Origin: Nitrospinaceae bacterium
GTDB lineage: Bacteria; Nitrospinota; Nitrospinia; Nitrospinales; VA-1
DNA length: 46,363 bases
Assembly: GCA_016763735.1 (NCBI GenBank)
Contig: JAESTE010000117.1
Coordinates: 1 to 46,363, forward strand
Direction of reading: 5' to 3'
Shown: positions 18,901-27,481 of the stretch, in pieces
Position numbering within the stretch: position 1 is the first letter of the stretch
Layout of the letters: every line of letters begins with the position of its first letter
Made by a program: the position numbers and the translations under genes
Notes under the pieces: model-generated
Seen by the model: the letters and a program-made list of their open reading frames with translations, nothing else
Told to the model about the DNA's origin: nothing
Database searches by the model: none

Positions 18901-19938
18901 GTGCTCTTGTTCGTGCACGAATCGGGGACGAGGCAGTTGAGCCAGCTGTGCTTGCATCAGCATGGTGATGGGAGGGTTGGGGTTCTCAAACACTGGGCCG
19001 CGGGAGGTGTCTCCGTCCAGTGGCTTCGACTCGTCGGTGGCCATGTGGGGGTACATCTTGAGCAACTCGGAGATGGAGAAGACGTCGACCCCGTGGTCGT
19101 GGCTCTGTACTTGGGCGCCCTGCACAAAGTCCGATTGTTCCATCTCGGTGCCGGGTTCAGACCGTGGCTGGGCCCTTCGCTCTTGGGTGCGGTTGGTTTT
19201 GGTGATGGCCTGTTGGTCAGCACTGCTGGCGCTGGCGTCACCAGGGGACGGGGGTGGCATGGGCAGAGTCTTGGGTGGTTGGCGCGACTTGGCGCGTGAC
19301 TCAGCACGTTCCAGCAGCGTCTTCAGCTCCGCGAGTGTTTTCTTTTGTGCCGGGCCCGACGAGGCGGCCGGGAAAGGAGGGACGGCAGGCAAGACACGGC
19401 GGGTTCGTTTGCGCCGTGGTCCGGCTGAATGGGCACGACTTTTACCCACCGGAGCAGCAGACCCGATTTGGTGGTGGTGACTGGATGACGCTGCCTTCTC
19501 CTCTGTACGTGGAGGAACTGCATGAGGACCAGCCACCTTGCGCGCGGCGGGGTTACGCTTTCGCTTGAGAGGGGCAATGAGGGGGCGAGTCTTTGGAGGG
19601 ACGGGGTCCATTGCGTCCTCTGGGGCATCCACTCCGGGCGGGTACGGGCGCATCGGTCGACTCGCTTTACGAGGTCCGCGGCGAGGTCGTCGTGGGGCAT
19701 CCACGGGGTCGCTTGCCGTTGAAGCAGGTGGAGAGTCGAGTGAAACCTGTGCCACCGGGCGCGTACGTGCTTTACGTGCTGCATGATGTGCCGGTGCGTG
19801 GGCGGCTGGGGTTGGCACAGGACGTGCAGGGCTAGCTGGCAACTGGCTCGTACCAGGTCGGAGTCGTTTGGTGGAGTGGCCATGGGGCAAGTCCAAGGGC
19901 GGACGTTTCCCACCAAAGGCGTCGCACAAGCGCGGCAT
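15949..19938 (-). CDS. Large protein with zinc-binding motifs (1,329 aa)
   Basis: Starts at ATG 19938. Residues 1 to about 290 are disordered, Pro/Ala/Arg-rich, with nuclear-localisation-like runs (KRLRPG, RRKRTRR). The rest looks folded. A cysteine cluster near residues 400-460 (CSRGENCAG and CILCCRVH) is followed by a long helical region. The C-terminal 200 residues hold more C-x2-C pairs (CQVC, CTVC, CTFC, CTKHH) that probably bind zinc. No polymerase, helicase or kinase motif was seen. Size and nuclear-type basic regions suggest a structural or tegument-like protein, or a DNA-associated protein. This remains open. Confidence 0.75.
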   Translation of the reverse strand: MPRLCDAFGGKRPPLDLPHGHSTKRLRPGTSQLPASPARPVPTPAAHAPAHHAARKARTRPVAQVSLDSPPASTASDPVDAPRRPRRGPRKASRPMRPYPPGVDAPEDAMDPVPPKTRPLIAPLKRKRNPAARKVAGPHAVPPRTEEKAASSSHHHQIGSAAPVGKSRAHSAGPRRKRTRRVLPAVPPFPAASSGPAQKKTLAELKTLLERAESRAKSRQPPKTLPMPPPSPGDASASSADQQAITKTNRTQERRAQPRSEPGTEMEQSDFVQGAQVQSHDHGVDVFSISELLKMYPHMATDESKPLDGDTSRGPVFENPNPPITMLMQAQLAQLPRPRFVHEQEHNLTSDEVKYLINQRRVMLPILTADFESQLLAEAGTHVVQMQKGPPRTYTFPACSRGENCAGRTHQLMGFPEHSGGVVLTSLMFPEEYQIFMEAGVAPRERRPCILCCRVHVTHFILSLRPNYRRLNGVNTTFVCQLYRNLRNDKGGYFGAYTFQPSASRYEGLVDSMASYLYSQLRAYRDPEQGGRWVIDQSSMVYREEPTLQPQTGERYQDFHRRSKAHEERVAAEEPTRLRLIRELHCPHLALLREYGSQLYAHNPHNAFGLDQELRGRQHWAKCLEILDEVVADEKCAPRMRHLAGLLHDMAYGARHDCVHSPLGQALAKQLCTPEHFAIDIRSAAHQCCFWFQLRPGTVAPLVHILSKVTPQPCQTRMFANMCKRFVRNRPRNRELLRQIILAGLTGQYPSTPVEFQLPLVCRDRLRKISIEQPELLDEVVMKCQWLTTFAMRRALVWAINDDPVFASHVRLLCDWTGFARVVEETLVTVRTLLSEASPEEWLVRNKSKKITQLWDNDLRDKIHGACIGARDAILKHCYQRQRIPLTSFLHTCQRGKSGRFDLRTRPDTDPFRPDDIPSMTVSSMKYLYAWLGHYDQVDTVLHRDVFPLLTDLGASPTALLSMQDLVQEYDMYRMGKRALRTRLEAFRHRFPYSFYLLQVTCLFWTEHSQCITYELPDHYITNQIKAIQLKLGLTRVPRFLAQGRTRFHYCQVCQQVYSLLRQPMSSAKGKTRRVRRNADAPVPEVDLAMPPIVDDPAGASLIDGMGGLVAHEDSQSIMTSISKRNPNNVFGYNGIVMDYVTGERFCKMDRIRGHMRCSSQPLCEVFLLGRLLQWNGRVIMLCPFPGCGLPMVYHPDHCDYTSFGYICTVCTQTRRAVRAAQRRVIPELTKTGHVTHQCTFCTRELVPQRRCFIYPHGVLVCTKHHTRAQADYIRQCHPMTRADTILCITAFTTMCKEQQALLFAQRDRSALNNRRRLDRQKQMTRYVM

Positions 19939-20021
19939 GGGGGTTTCAACGTTTACATTACGTACACAGGAATCAAGTCACTCAACGGTTTACATAGGCG
20001 TGACACCAAGGTCGACCACAG

Positions 20022-21188
20022 TCATGGTGCCGGGCCTACGCGAGCCAAGACGTTGCCAGGCGTGATGGTGGCGGCCCAGCCCGTGCCCAAGACAGACGTG
20101 AGGGTGGCGACAGACGGGAAGACGGTGGGCGTCATGGTGGGTCGGGTTTGCTTGGCAGTGGGGTCGCAGGTGGCTACGTACACGTCGGCCTTGTCGTCGG
20201 CCGCGTACAGGTACTTACGTAACTTGACTTCGGTGGGCTCGCACCTGTGGCGCCACCTGATGCAAGGGTCGGCCGCGGTGGACGGACTGAACCCCCCGGC
20301 ACAGTGAGTGCCGTGGTTGTTGTACTGGGACATACCGGCGTCCAAGGTGTTAGACGTGGTGGCGCACGCGATCCGCGAGGCTATTGTGTTGCAGAAGTCA
20401 GAGAAGGCGGTGGACCTCTTGCGTCGGAACGGACCGGTGTGTTCGTCGTAGTCCATCAACAGTCTGTCTTTCATGGTGGAGCGCAGGGTCTCAACGTCGG
20501 CGGGGTCGGCCACGGCCATACAAAAGATGTCAATAGACAAGACAGGTGACTTGCGTTTGCCCGAGTAGCCAATCTCCAGTTGTTGGGGCGTGACCATGAC
20601 CCAGAACGTGGTGTAGGGACGTTGGGGGGTGGCTTCGGTGGCGGAGACCACGTTCTGCATGAGGAGGCGACGACCTCGGCTCAGGTACGCGGCGTTGGTG
20701 CTCTCGCTGCGCCACACCAGGGTAATGCGGCGAGAGAAGCGCAGGTGACTGGTGACAGGCAGGGTGCCCAAGCCTTGGGGTTGTTTGTGGGCACGGGGGT
20801 CCCAGGACACTTCCAGGGGAGACATGCCACGCTGGTGTTCGTCAAAGTAACCACACGGGCGGATGTGCGACAGGGCCTCGCCGTACTCCTTCACCCAGTC
20901 GGCGTACACGGAGTAGTCGAGGCTGGCCGGTTCGGATACCTTGGCGTCCATGATCCCGGGGAAGGGCTGTACGCGTTCGTAGACCGACAGTCTCTTCCGT
21001 TCGTGAAGGTCGACAAAGCAATGGCCATGCATGAGTTCTCGGGTCCCGCTCTGTGGCGTGGTGAGCACCACCTGGGCACTGGTTGGGTCCTCCAGGTGCG
21101 CCAAGGTGATGAGTGCTTCTTTGCAGTGGGCACACAGCGCCGACACGCAGTTGAAGGTGAACGTGTCGGGCATGGCAACCGAGGACAT
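20022..21188 (-). CDS. Hypothetical protein (388 aa)
   Basis: ATG 21188 was chosen because the frame's earlier start is GTG. It reads as a mixed alpha/beta soluble protein. An N-terminal segment has three cysteines in CVSALCAHC, which may form a partial zinc site. No known family was recognised. It lies between two larger minus-strand genes with gaps of about 75-85 bp, and upstream of the terminase 3' exon on the opposite strand. Herpes-like viruses encode two triplex proteins in this size range, and this is one of several candidates by size only. Confidence 0.7.
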   Translation of the reverse strand: MSSVAMPDTFTFNCVSALCAHCKEALITLAHLEDPTSAQVVLTTPQSGTRELMHGHCFVDLHERKRLSVYERVQPFPGIMDAKVSEPASLDYSVYADWVKEYGEALSHIRPCGYFDEHQRGMSPLEVSWDPRAHKQPQGLGTLPVTSHLRFSRRITLVWRSESTNAAYLSRGRRLLMQNVVSATEATPQRPYTTFWVMVTPQQLEIGYSGKRKSPVLSIDIFCMAVADPADVETLRSTMKDRLLMDYDEHTGPFRRKRSTAFSDFCNTIASRIACATTSNTLDAGMSQYNNHGTHCAGGFSPSTAADPCIRWRHRCEPTEVKLRKYLYAADDKADVYVATCDPTAKQTRPTMTPTVFPSVATLTSVLGTGWAATITPGNVLARVGPAP

Positions 21189-21263
21189 GGCGGGCACTTT
21201 GACAGACGAGCGTGTTCAGAGAATGAATGCATTTACAATACACATCTGACCCCCAACTACATA

Positions 21264-24200
21264 TCAGAACGGACTAGTACCGGTACGGGTACGTTTGATC
21301 TGGTCCATACTGCCTCGTGTCTGGGGCGGGTACGCACGCTTGGACGACTTGACAAAGGCATTGGCCTGGTCACGAGACGACAGAGACGGGCCGCCTCCGA
21401 TCCCTGCCACGGCTACCCGGTGTCTGTGTGCCAGTTTGGCAGACTCTGCGCCCAATAGACTCTTCCACCCTGGGTGCACCGGTTGCAGGAGCGGACCACG
21501 TGCTGAAGGTTCAGGGTGGCTGGGGCTGTACAACACTTCCTCGTTGTAGTTCTCAGGGGTGGGTCCCACATCAGATACCCTCATCTCTATGTTTTCCTCT
21601 TCGTCGCTGTCCCCTTCGTCGGCAGAGAACTCCTCTGTCTCCAGTACACCATTACTTTGGTTGTGTTGGTCCATGGCCGCGTTCAGCAACCGCAGAGACT
21701 GGGTCGCTTCGTCGCGGTCGTGTGTTCGTTGCCCTTGGACCAAGACCTTCTGCACCGCCGACGGAGGGTTGTTGTAGTCCACAGAGTCCATGTCCATCAA
21801 GTCGTCCCACGACACCATCCCGTGCTTCACCACGTCGAGGATATAGGAGGAGACCGGGGCGTACCTGTGGTCGTCCGACTCCATGACCAAGCTGTTCTGT
21901 ACCCCCAACGACATGCGGTCTGGGCCCAGCATGCACGGCATGTCTCCCAGGGGCAAGTCAGCAGGGATCTCCACCCCTCCGCCACGCAACCCGCTCTCCA
22001 GGTGGGCCAAGGCACGGTGCAGCAAGTAGAACGCCTGGCTGGTCACCACCCCGGGCCGCTTCCACTCAGACGAAGGCATGTGGCGGGTGATGAGGTGGTG
22101 CATGTGTCCTCGACCCTGGATCTTGTGCTGCAGCCGACGGGTCTCCTTGGACTCGGTGGGGGTGCTCTTCAGGAAGCGACGCCACGCCAACGGTTCGTCA
22201 GGGTGGCTGCGGCTGGTGTCTTCTTGCCACAGGGAGCGGGCGGTGTATTCCTTTGCTAAATCACTCACAGGACGCAACACCGCGGTAGGGGGGCGTACTT
22301 GAAGCATGGGGAGCACGACATCACGGAACCGCGCAGGGGGCAGCAAGGGGTCAAAGCATACCCTCGCCAAGGCCACAGACAGGACGGCAGGCAGACGTGT
22401 GGCGTGCAGACCCTTTACACGGGCGTGGGTGGTAAAGTCAAGAGGGGGGTTGGTGATGCAGAAGACCAAGGCTTTGACCGACGGCACCAAAGTGTACTCT
22501 TGCGACAACGCCACGATAGACTCCAGCAGGTTCACCCTGGTGTCGATGTTGTCCTTCAACAACCACCCGTTCGCGCTGCCCAACAGGACCTGGACCCAGC
22601 GTGTAGTGAGCAGCCGGGACCGTTCCAGTTGAAGGGGTCCGTGCACACACGCTCCGTCCGCCAGGAGGATGGCCAGGTGACCGACCACGTCTTTGGACCA
22701 CGCCCCTTCGTCCCTATCACGAGGCCACCAGCGCAGCAACGCGCACAGAGTACGGGACACACGGTCTTGACTGGGGTGTTCCATGAGGACCCGTGCCACG
22801 TTGTACGCCAGGGGCATCAGCTCAAACAAGTTCGCTGGAGGGTCCACCTTCTGTTCAGGACGAGAGGACGAGGAGGCAGTTGATACAGCAGGGGGTGGCA
22901 ACCGTACGTACCGCAAGTGTCCGTGCAGACTCAGGCACCTCAGGTCGTACACTGACGCCACCACCACGGTGCAGGGTTCGCGCATGGACGCGTCTTCGAA
23001 CGAGACATGTCCGTACTTGGTGTCGTCGTCTCCAAACACATGGGTCCAGTACTGCCGCCACTCTCCCTCGTCTACTCCGTGCACCAGCATGCCCGCCAGT
23101 GCCCCCTTGTTGTTGTCCACGTCCTGGCTGACCCAGTCTTGCAGTTCTGTGACCAGTGCACCCGACCCCACCATGGCCACCAGAGACATGCACTCGGCCG
23201 GGGAGAGCGGGGTACAGCGGTGCACCCGCAGCACACTGCCTGCTCGGATGCGTACGGCTTCGTTCCACTTGTCCACGGTGTTGGCAAACATGGTAAGGCA
23301 TTCCTGCATCATGTTGGACGTGACCCCGTACCGTTTGTGGTCCCAGTCCAGGTCAAAGCCACAGATCCGCACCAGGAGGTGGCGTATCTCGTGGGCCTTG
23401 AGCATGAGCTTGCGGCGCACGTACGCCATGAGCAGGGTGTGTCGCTCGTGGACATGGGCCACAGGGTTGGAACGGGACATGAGATCCGTCTTCCCGTTAA
23501 GGTCGCGCACGGGGTTGATGACCATAAGACGGAACTCCTCCCACATGGCCCCTACGTGACGCCCACTCATGTGTACGTCGGCCATAAAGACCCTGAACAC
23601 CCCCATGATGGACAAGGTCAATTGCAGGTCAGTAGGGCGCCCCTTGACCACGAAGTCAGGGGAGGGGGTACACAAGAACGACAGCTGCACGTCTGGGCTC
23701 CACACACGGTGCAGGTCTGGCGCAGGGTTGGTGACGGCCAGGAGCTGGGCGTACCAGCGGGGGATAGACGCCTCGATGATGGACAAGCAAGGAGGGCAGG
23801 TGTTCATATCCAGCCTCTTTTCCACTGGTGACGTCCCTTTGCCTGCCAGCAGACACAAGGCCAGGCGGGCGGCGTCTTCCAGGTGCAACAGGTACACCAC
23901 GGCAGTTGAAGGCATCCGCGCACGCAGGTTCAGCGACGTCTGGGCGGGTTGACGGGTGATGACCAGTACGGTGAACATGGTGCGAGGGCTGATGCTGGGC
24001 ACGTGAAGATCAGACAGCAGCACTCCGGGGAGAAGACGGTGGCCCCAGTGGTAGGTGGTCAGTAGGTGGTCGGTGCGACGCATGACCTCGGGTGGTGTGT
24101 CTGATGTGAACACCCAGATACGACGAACGGCCTTCCAGAACCTCGAGGGCATGGACCCAAACACAGCCAAGTCGGTGTCCACCGCGCACAGTGTGTGCTG

Positions 24201-24266
24201 GAGCGGGCCGTGGTGGGGTGAGGTCGGTCGCAGTGACGCCTTCTGGGCTGGAGGGTGGTTGTCCAT
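21264..24266 (-). CDS. Hypothetical large protein (1,000 aa)
   Basis: Starts at ATG 24266; a longer frame to 24326 begins at GTG and runs through GTCGAC boxes. The protein is mostly helical with many Leu, Val and Arg residues. Near the C-terminus an acidic stretch (SADEGDSDEEEN) is followed by a basic end (RTRTGTSPF region). I saw no membrane helices and no recognised catalytic motif. If the terminase is spliced over a long distance, this gene would lie inside its intron on the opposite strand, the same layout as UL16/UL17 inside the UL15 intron of herpes simplex virus. Function unknown. Confidence 0.72.
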   Translation of the reverse strand: MDNHPPAQKASLRPTSPHHGPLQHTLCAVDTDLAVFGSMPSRFWKAVRRIWVFTSDTPPEVMRRTDHLLTTYHWGHRLLPGVLLSDLHVPSISPRTMFTVLVITRQPAQTSLNLRARMPSTAVVYLLHLEDAARLALCLLAGKGTSPVEKRLDMNTCPPCLSIIEASIPRWYAQLLAVTNPAPDLHRVWSPDVQLSFLCTPSPDFVVKGRPTDLQLTLSIMGVFRVFMADVHMSGRHVGAMWEEFRLMVINPVRDLNGKTDLMSRSNPVAHVHERHTLLMAYVRRKLMLKAHEIRHLLVRICGFDLDWDHKRYGVTSNMMQECLTMFANTVDKWNEAVRIRAGSVLRVHRCTPLSPAECMSLVAMVGSGALVTELQDWVSQDVDNNKGALAGMLVHGVDEGEWRQYWTHVFGDDDTKYGHVSFEDASMREPCTVVVASVYDLRCLSLHGHLRYVRLPPPAVSTASSSSRPEQKVDPPANLFELMPLAYNVARVLMEHPSQDRVSRTLCALLRWWPRDRDEGAWSKDVVGHLAILLADGACVHGPLQLERSRLLTTRWVQVLLGSANGWLLKDNIDTRVNLLESIVALSQEYTLVPSVKALVFCITNPPLDFTTHARVKGLHATRLPAVLSVALARVCFDPLLPPARFRDVVLPMLQVRPPTAVLRPVSDLAKEYTARSLWQEDTSRSHPDEPLAWRRFLKSTPTESKETRRLQHKIQGRGHMHHLITRHMPSSEWKRPGVVTSQAFYLLHRALAHLESGLRGGGVEIPADLPLGDMPCMLGPDRMSLGVQNSLVMESDDHRYAPVSSYILDVVKHGMVSWDDLMDMDSVDYNNPPSAVQKVLVQGQRTHDRDEATQSLRLLNAAMDQHNQSNGVLETEEFSADEGDSDEEENIEMRVSDVGPTPENYNEEVLYSPSHPEPSARGPLLQPVHPGWKSLLGAESAKLAHRHRVAVAGIGGGPSLSSRDQANAFVKSSKRAYPPQTRGSMDQIKRTRTGTSPF

Positions 24267-24291
24267 CTGCAGAATGTTGTGGCGAAAGATT

Positions 24292-24407
24292 GTCGACTCT
24301 GGATGTCGACTTTGGGGAATCGACACCGACGTCCTGTGTGTGTGTGCAGTTCCGACAAGGCCAAGAGGAACGCGCGAGAGTCGACATGTGTTTTGTTAAA
24401 AGTCGAC
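24292..24407. promoter_or_regulatory. GTCGAC cluster 3 (4 copies)
   Basis: Copies start at 24292, 24305, 24380 and 24402, between the 1,000-residue gene (minus strand) and the terminase 3' exon. They most likely drive the minus-strand gene and would lie inside the terminase intron. No plus-strand start codon with a plausible protein follows them. Confidence 0.6.
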
Positions 24408-24421
24408 ACCGGTCCCCTAAA

Positions 24422-24462
24422 ACTTACTTGTGCTTGTCCTGTGCGTGTGTGTTGTCACGCAG
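24422..24462 (+). other. 3' splice site (branch point, pyrimidine tract, AG)
   Basis: A CTTAC branch-point-like sequence (24422-24426) is followed by a pyrimidine/GT-rich tract and CAG ending at 24462. The terminase homology begins immediately after it, while the same frame before it encodes a cysteine-rich run unlike any terminase. The exon starts at codon position 2, so a phase 1 intron is expected. An alternative AG lies at 24468-24469. Confidence 0.65.
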
Positions 24463-25589
24463 GGCTCAGGGGGGTGACTGCAGACATTATTGTGCTGGAG
24501 GAGGCCGCGCACATCAACCCTGAGCTGTTCTTTACTGTCATTGCCCCGTTGATGGGAGTCCAGGGTACAGCTGTACTGGGTATCTCCACGCCTAACTCGG
24601 ACGACGACAACTACTACTCGATGCTCATGGACCTGCCGCACCCGGAAGACCCCAACAAAACCTTGTTCCACACCATTGCCATTGGGCTGGCGTGTGACGT
24701 GTGTGTGTCGCAGGGCTGCGCCAGTTCGTGCACCCACAAGGCCGACCTCATCCCGCACTGGAAGAGTGCCGCGCGTCAAAGGACTCTGGAGAAGATCATG
24801 GAGGCCAACCCCTTGCTGCACGCGCGGGAGAACATGGGGATGCGAGCCAACGACACACACCACCTGTTCCGGCCGCAGTACATCCAGAACCTGCGCGACC
24901 GCACGCCCATTGTGTTCCCTGAGTCGGCTGACGTGGTGTTCTGTGCAGTGGACCCTTCAGGTGGCGGGTCGCAGTCGGACTACGCCATGGCCACCATTGC
25001 ACGGATCAACGGAGTGTACGCCATCGTTGGACTGGACCACACACCTTCCGCCGAGAGCGCAGAGGTGGAGGCCATGGTGTACCGTCACTTGGCAGACATC
25101 AGGAACAACCCGGCCTACCAGTACGCCATCATTGTGTTCTACGTGGAGGCCAACATGAGCTGGATTGAGGTGGACCGCATGCGTATCGTCGCCGACCGGG
25201 CCACGATCAGGCCTATCTACTTCGCGGCACACAACACCAAGGACCGGCTGGGGGTGGTGACCGACGAACACACCAAAATAGCGTACGTGGACACACTCAA
25301 GCGGTTGTTGTGTGACGACCGCATCGGGTACGCGAGTGAGTTCATCTCTGCCGACGCCAAGGAGTCTCAGGCAGAGTTGGAGCGGCAGTTGCGTGCGTTC
25401 AGACGGGCCGTGCACCAACCTGGCAACGTGGAGAGCCAGAAGGCCCGGGTGTATTTGACAGGCAAAGGCAGCAGCCGCAAAGACGACCTGTTGCTGTCGT
25501 TGATGATGGCGCTGTACTTCTCGTTCTTGACCCGGGAAGACCCAAACTTCACCAACATGTGCAAGAACTTCAACATGTCTGTCGATTAA
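24463..25589 (+). CDS. Large terminase subunit, 3' exon (ATPase end plus nuclease)
   Basis: About 374 residues of the DNA-packaging motor. Seen in order: Walker B with catalytic glutamate in IIVLEEAAHI (two Glu codons, 24498-24503); the coupling motif GISTPN; a cysteine-rich insert (CDVCVSQGCASSC); and an RNase H-like nuclease with Asp in CAVDPSGGGSQSDYA (24951), Glu in FYVEANMS (25146) and Asp-Asp in RKDDLLLS (25482-25487). The arrangement and length match the C-terminal part of herpesvirus UL15-type and mirusvirus terminases. The N-terminal ATPase part with Walker A is absent, and the segment begins at a good 3' splice site. So this is a downstream exon, and exon 1 must lie upstream on the plus strand, possibly outside the window. 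Herpes terminases are also spliced close to this region. Confidence 0.88.
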
Positions 25590-25669
25590 TACACGTGTGT
25601 TCGAGGTCACGAGCACGACGACATGGACTGAGGGATTCTCTGAACGTGTTGCTTGTGCACCGATCCAAC

Positions 25670-26143
25670 ATGGACAACAAGACCAACGAGAAGAAGGATC
25701 CTGGAGCGCTTCCCGACCTCTCGGCCTCCACGTGCGGGGAGATCTTCACCACATGGATGTCCCTGACCCCCTGTCACATCACCGAAGACCTGACCGCCGC
25801 AGGGTACACCAACGTCCCGGTCGGAGAGGAGTTGCTGGTTGCCTTGGAGGAGGTCATAATGAGGCGCTGCGTCAACATGCGGTGTGGCGAAAAGTCCATG
25901 AGGGTCGTCCAGTGCGACAGCTGCGACTACACATTGTGTCCGAAACACAACACGGACAAGTGCGTGTGCTGTGGTATGGGGATCTGCGAGTCGTGTGGTA
26001 ACCGTCTCCCGGCAGCGGCCAAGGACCACGAATGCGACAAGGACATCACGGGGAAACGTTGCGACCCGTGCAACTTCGAATGGCCCCACTCCGATCGCAA
26101 GGTCAAGCGACGCAAGACCGAGACTTCGTCAAGTAGCCAGTGA
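25670..26143 (+). CDS. Cysteine-rich zinc protein, family member 2 (short)
   Basis: 157 residues from ATG 25670; the open frame runs further back but overlaps the terminase end. It carries the same N-terminal module as the proteins at 10570 and 43984: W29-x7-I37-x2-D40-L-x3-G45-Y-T-N-V-P50. One zinc array follows (CDSCDYTLC, CVCCGMGICESC, CDPC, with His), shorter than in its relatives. The C-terminus is basic (KVKRRK) and Ser-rich. It is the minimal member of the family, with one array. No GTCGAC boxes were seen before it. The terminase stop lies 80 bp upstream. Confidence 0.75.
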   Translation: MDNKTNEKKDPGALPDLSASTCGEIFTTWMSLTPCHITEDLTAAGYTNVPVGEELLVALEEVIMRRCVNMRCGEKSMRVVQCDSCDYTLCPKHNTDKCVCCGMGICESCGNRLPAAAKDHECDKDITGKRCDPCNFEWPHSDRKVKRRKTETSSSSQ

Positions 26144-26180
26144 GGGCACAATATGTTCATTAATTAAAGCTGTGTTCAAA

Positions 26181-26768
26181 CTACGCGTTCTTCTTCTTAA
26201 CGGGGTCCTTGGACCCCGTTTCTCTGTAATGCCACGCGTATGCGCCGAAGATGTCTCCTGGGGCCGGTTTCGTGGGGAGTTGGGCCGGTTCGAGTATCGC
26301 CATCTCAGGATTGGGGTTGTCGTCCGGATGCGCGTACGTAAACGTGGTCGTGACCTCGTCCACTCTTAGCAGTCTGATTGACGGAAGCATTCCCCTGAAC
26401 TCCTCGGATACCTTGAGGTCCGTAAGCCCGTGGCGGGTTGCGTACTCCACCATGGCCATGTTCTTGGCGGCTTCAAGCCACCCGGCGTCGCTAAGGGTGG
26501 GCTTCCCCTGGGCGTCCAACGTGTTGGATTTGGATTCTACCTGGGACGGCTTCCCAAGGAAGTCGAGGACACGGAGACGGTAAAAGAACGTCTCTTGGTC
26601 CATGCCGGCGGGCACTTCCAGTTCCAGCCACTTTGACCTGAGATAGGTTCCGAGCGACTGGGGTATTGCATGTATGACTGCATCGATGGCGGCCCGTACG
26701 TCGTCGCTGGGTCTTGGCAGATCAGGTCCGCTTGCCGGAGTGGATGCAGCCTTGGTGTCGTCGGACAT
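26181..26768 (-). CDS. Short paralogue pair, longer member (195 aa)
   Basis: Start ATG 26768 (MSDDTKA) was chosen because the related protein at 27190 starts alike (MADTKSD). ATG 26825 in the same frame would add a hydrophobic leader (PPIVLSCIIIAVFA), which could be a real signal peptide. Shared with the 98-residue neighbour: W47-x2-L-x2-P-A-G-M-D57, then T-F-x3-L-x-V, and a later helix ending in [LV]-x-Y-A. The rest is soluble and Pro-rich. No known family was recognised. GTCGAC cluster 4 lies just upstream. Confidence 0.65.
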   Translation of the reverse strand: MSDDTKAASTPASGPDLPRPSDDVRAAIDAVIHAIPQSLGTYLRSKWLELEVPAGMDQETFFYRLRVLDFLGKPSQVESKSNTLDAQGKPTLSDAGWLEAAKNMAMVEYATRHGLTDLKVSEEFRGMLPSIRLLRVDEVTTTFTYAHPDDNPNPEMAILEPAQLPTKPAPGDIFGAYAWHYRETGSKDPVKKKNA

Positions 26769-26850
26769 GGCGAAGACGGCGATGATGATGCAAGAAAGAA
26801 CAATTGGAGGTGCAGTTTGAATCATTGTGCATTTTTTTACTGAGTGGTTA

Positions 26851-26887
26851 GTCGACATGTCGAAAAGTCGACAAGTTGAAAGTCGAC
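26851..26887. promoter_or_regulatory. GTCGAC cluster 4 (3 copies)
   Basis: Copies start at 26851, 26867 and 26882. The first 22 bp equals 13101-13122 of the histone promoter. It is placed upstream of the 195-residue gene and overlaps the reading frame's most upstream ATG (26858), which argues against that start. Confidence 0.65.
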
Positions 26888-26893
26888 ACTTGT

Positions 26894-27190
26894 CTACATG
26901 TCTTTGTCTTGGGTCCCGGCCGACGCTTCTGCCACGGCACGCTGCAACGACTGTTCGATCCCCGTGGCAAAGGCGTAGTCCAGCACCCTCTTCTTAAGTT
27001 TCCATCGTTCGACCAGTTCTTCAGGGGAGAGGGCGTCGTCGGGTGCGGTGGAGGCGTTGGCCATCATGTCACGTATCACGGCCAGGTGGTGGTGGAAGGT
27101 GGGCTTGTCCATGCCCGAAGGAGTGGCCAACTTGTCCCAGTGTGTGCAGTCCTTCTGGGCACAGTGCGCGTCGGACTTAGTGTCTGCCAT
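26894..27190 (-). CDS. Short paralogue pair, shorter member (98 aa)
   Basis: 98 residues from ATG 27190. It shares W18-x2-L-x2-P-S-G-M-D28 and T-F-x3-L-x-V-I with the 195-residue protein downstream on the same strand, indicating tandem duplication. It has an N-terminal C-x4-C pair (CAQKDC) and a Gln/Ala-rich end. The start lies only 5 bp after the stop of the 72-residue gene, so the two may share a transcript. GTCGAC cluster 4 is at its 3' side. Function unknown. Confidence 0.62.
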   Translation of the reverse strand: MADTKSDAHCAQKDCTHWDKLATPSGMDKPTFHHHLAVIRDMMANASTAPDDALSPEELVERWKLKKRVLDYAFATGIEQSLQRAVAEASAGTQDKDM

Positions 27191-27195
27191 GTTGG

Positions 27196-27414
27196 TTAAG
27201 AGGGCTGGTCGTCTGCTCCGTCTAGTCGAGGCACGGATCCAGGGGCGGGCAAGTTGTTCTTGATGGCCCACGCGAGCAGCTTCTGGTACACGTACTCGTC
27301 TTCGGTGGAAGAGTCCACGCAGAGGCTGCACAGGGTCTCGTGGATGGGCAGACTACACAGAAACTTGCGGTCGAGTTCGCGTACAGTCACCACAGCAGTG
27401 GGCGGACTGGACAT
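27196..27414 (-). CDS. Small hypothetical protein (72 aa)
   Basis: Reads from ATG 27414 (MSSPPTAVVTVREL) to TAA at 27196. It contains CSLCVDSSTEDEYVYQ and ends LDGADDQPS. A longer open frame back to 27636 overlaps the coding end of the next gene and is unlikely. The helix YQKLLAWAIKNNL faintly recalls the C-terminal helix of the neighbouring paralogue pair, too weak to claim kinship. Tight packing with the 98-residue gene (5 bp) supports it being real. Confidence 0.45.
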   Translation of the reverse strand: MSSPPTAVVTVRELDRKFLCSLPIHETLCSLCVDSSTEDEYVYQKLLAWAIKNNLPAPGSVPRLDGADDQPS

Positions 27415-27481
27415 GCAAGAGTGTGTTCCTGGTCTGGTCTGACTGAGTCGAAACAATTCCACGAGCTGTGAGTGTACAGAT

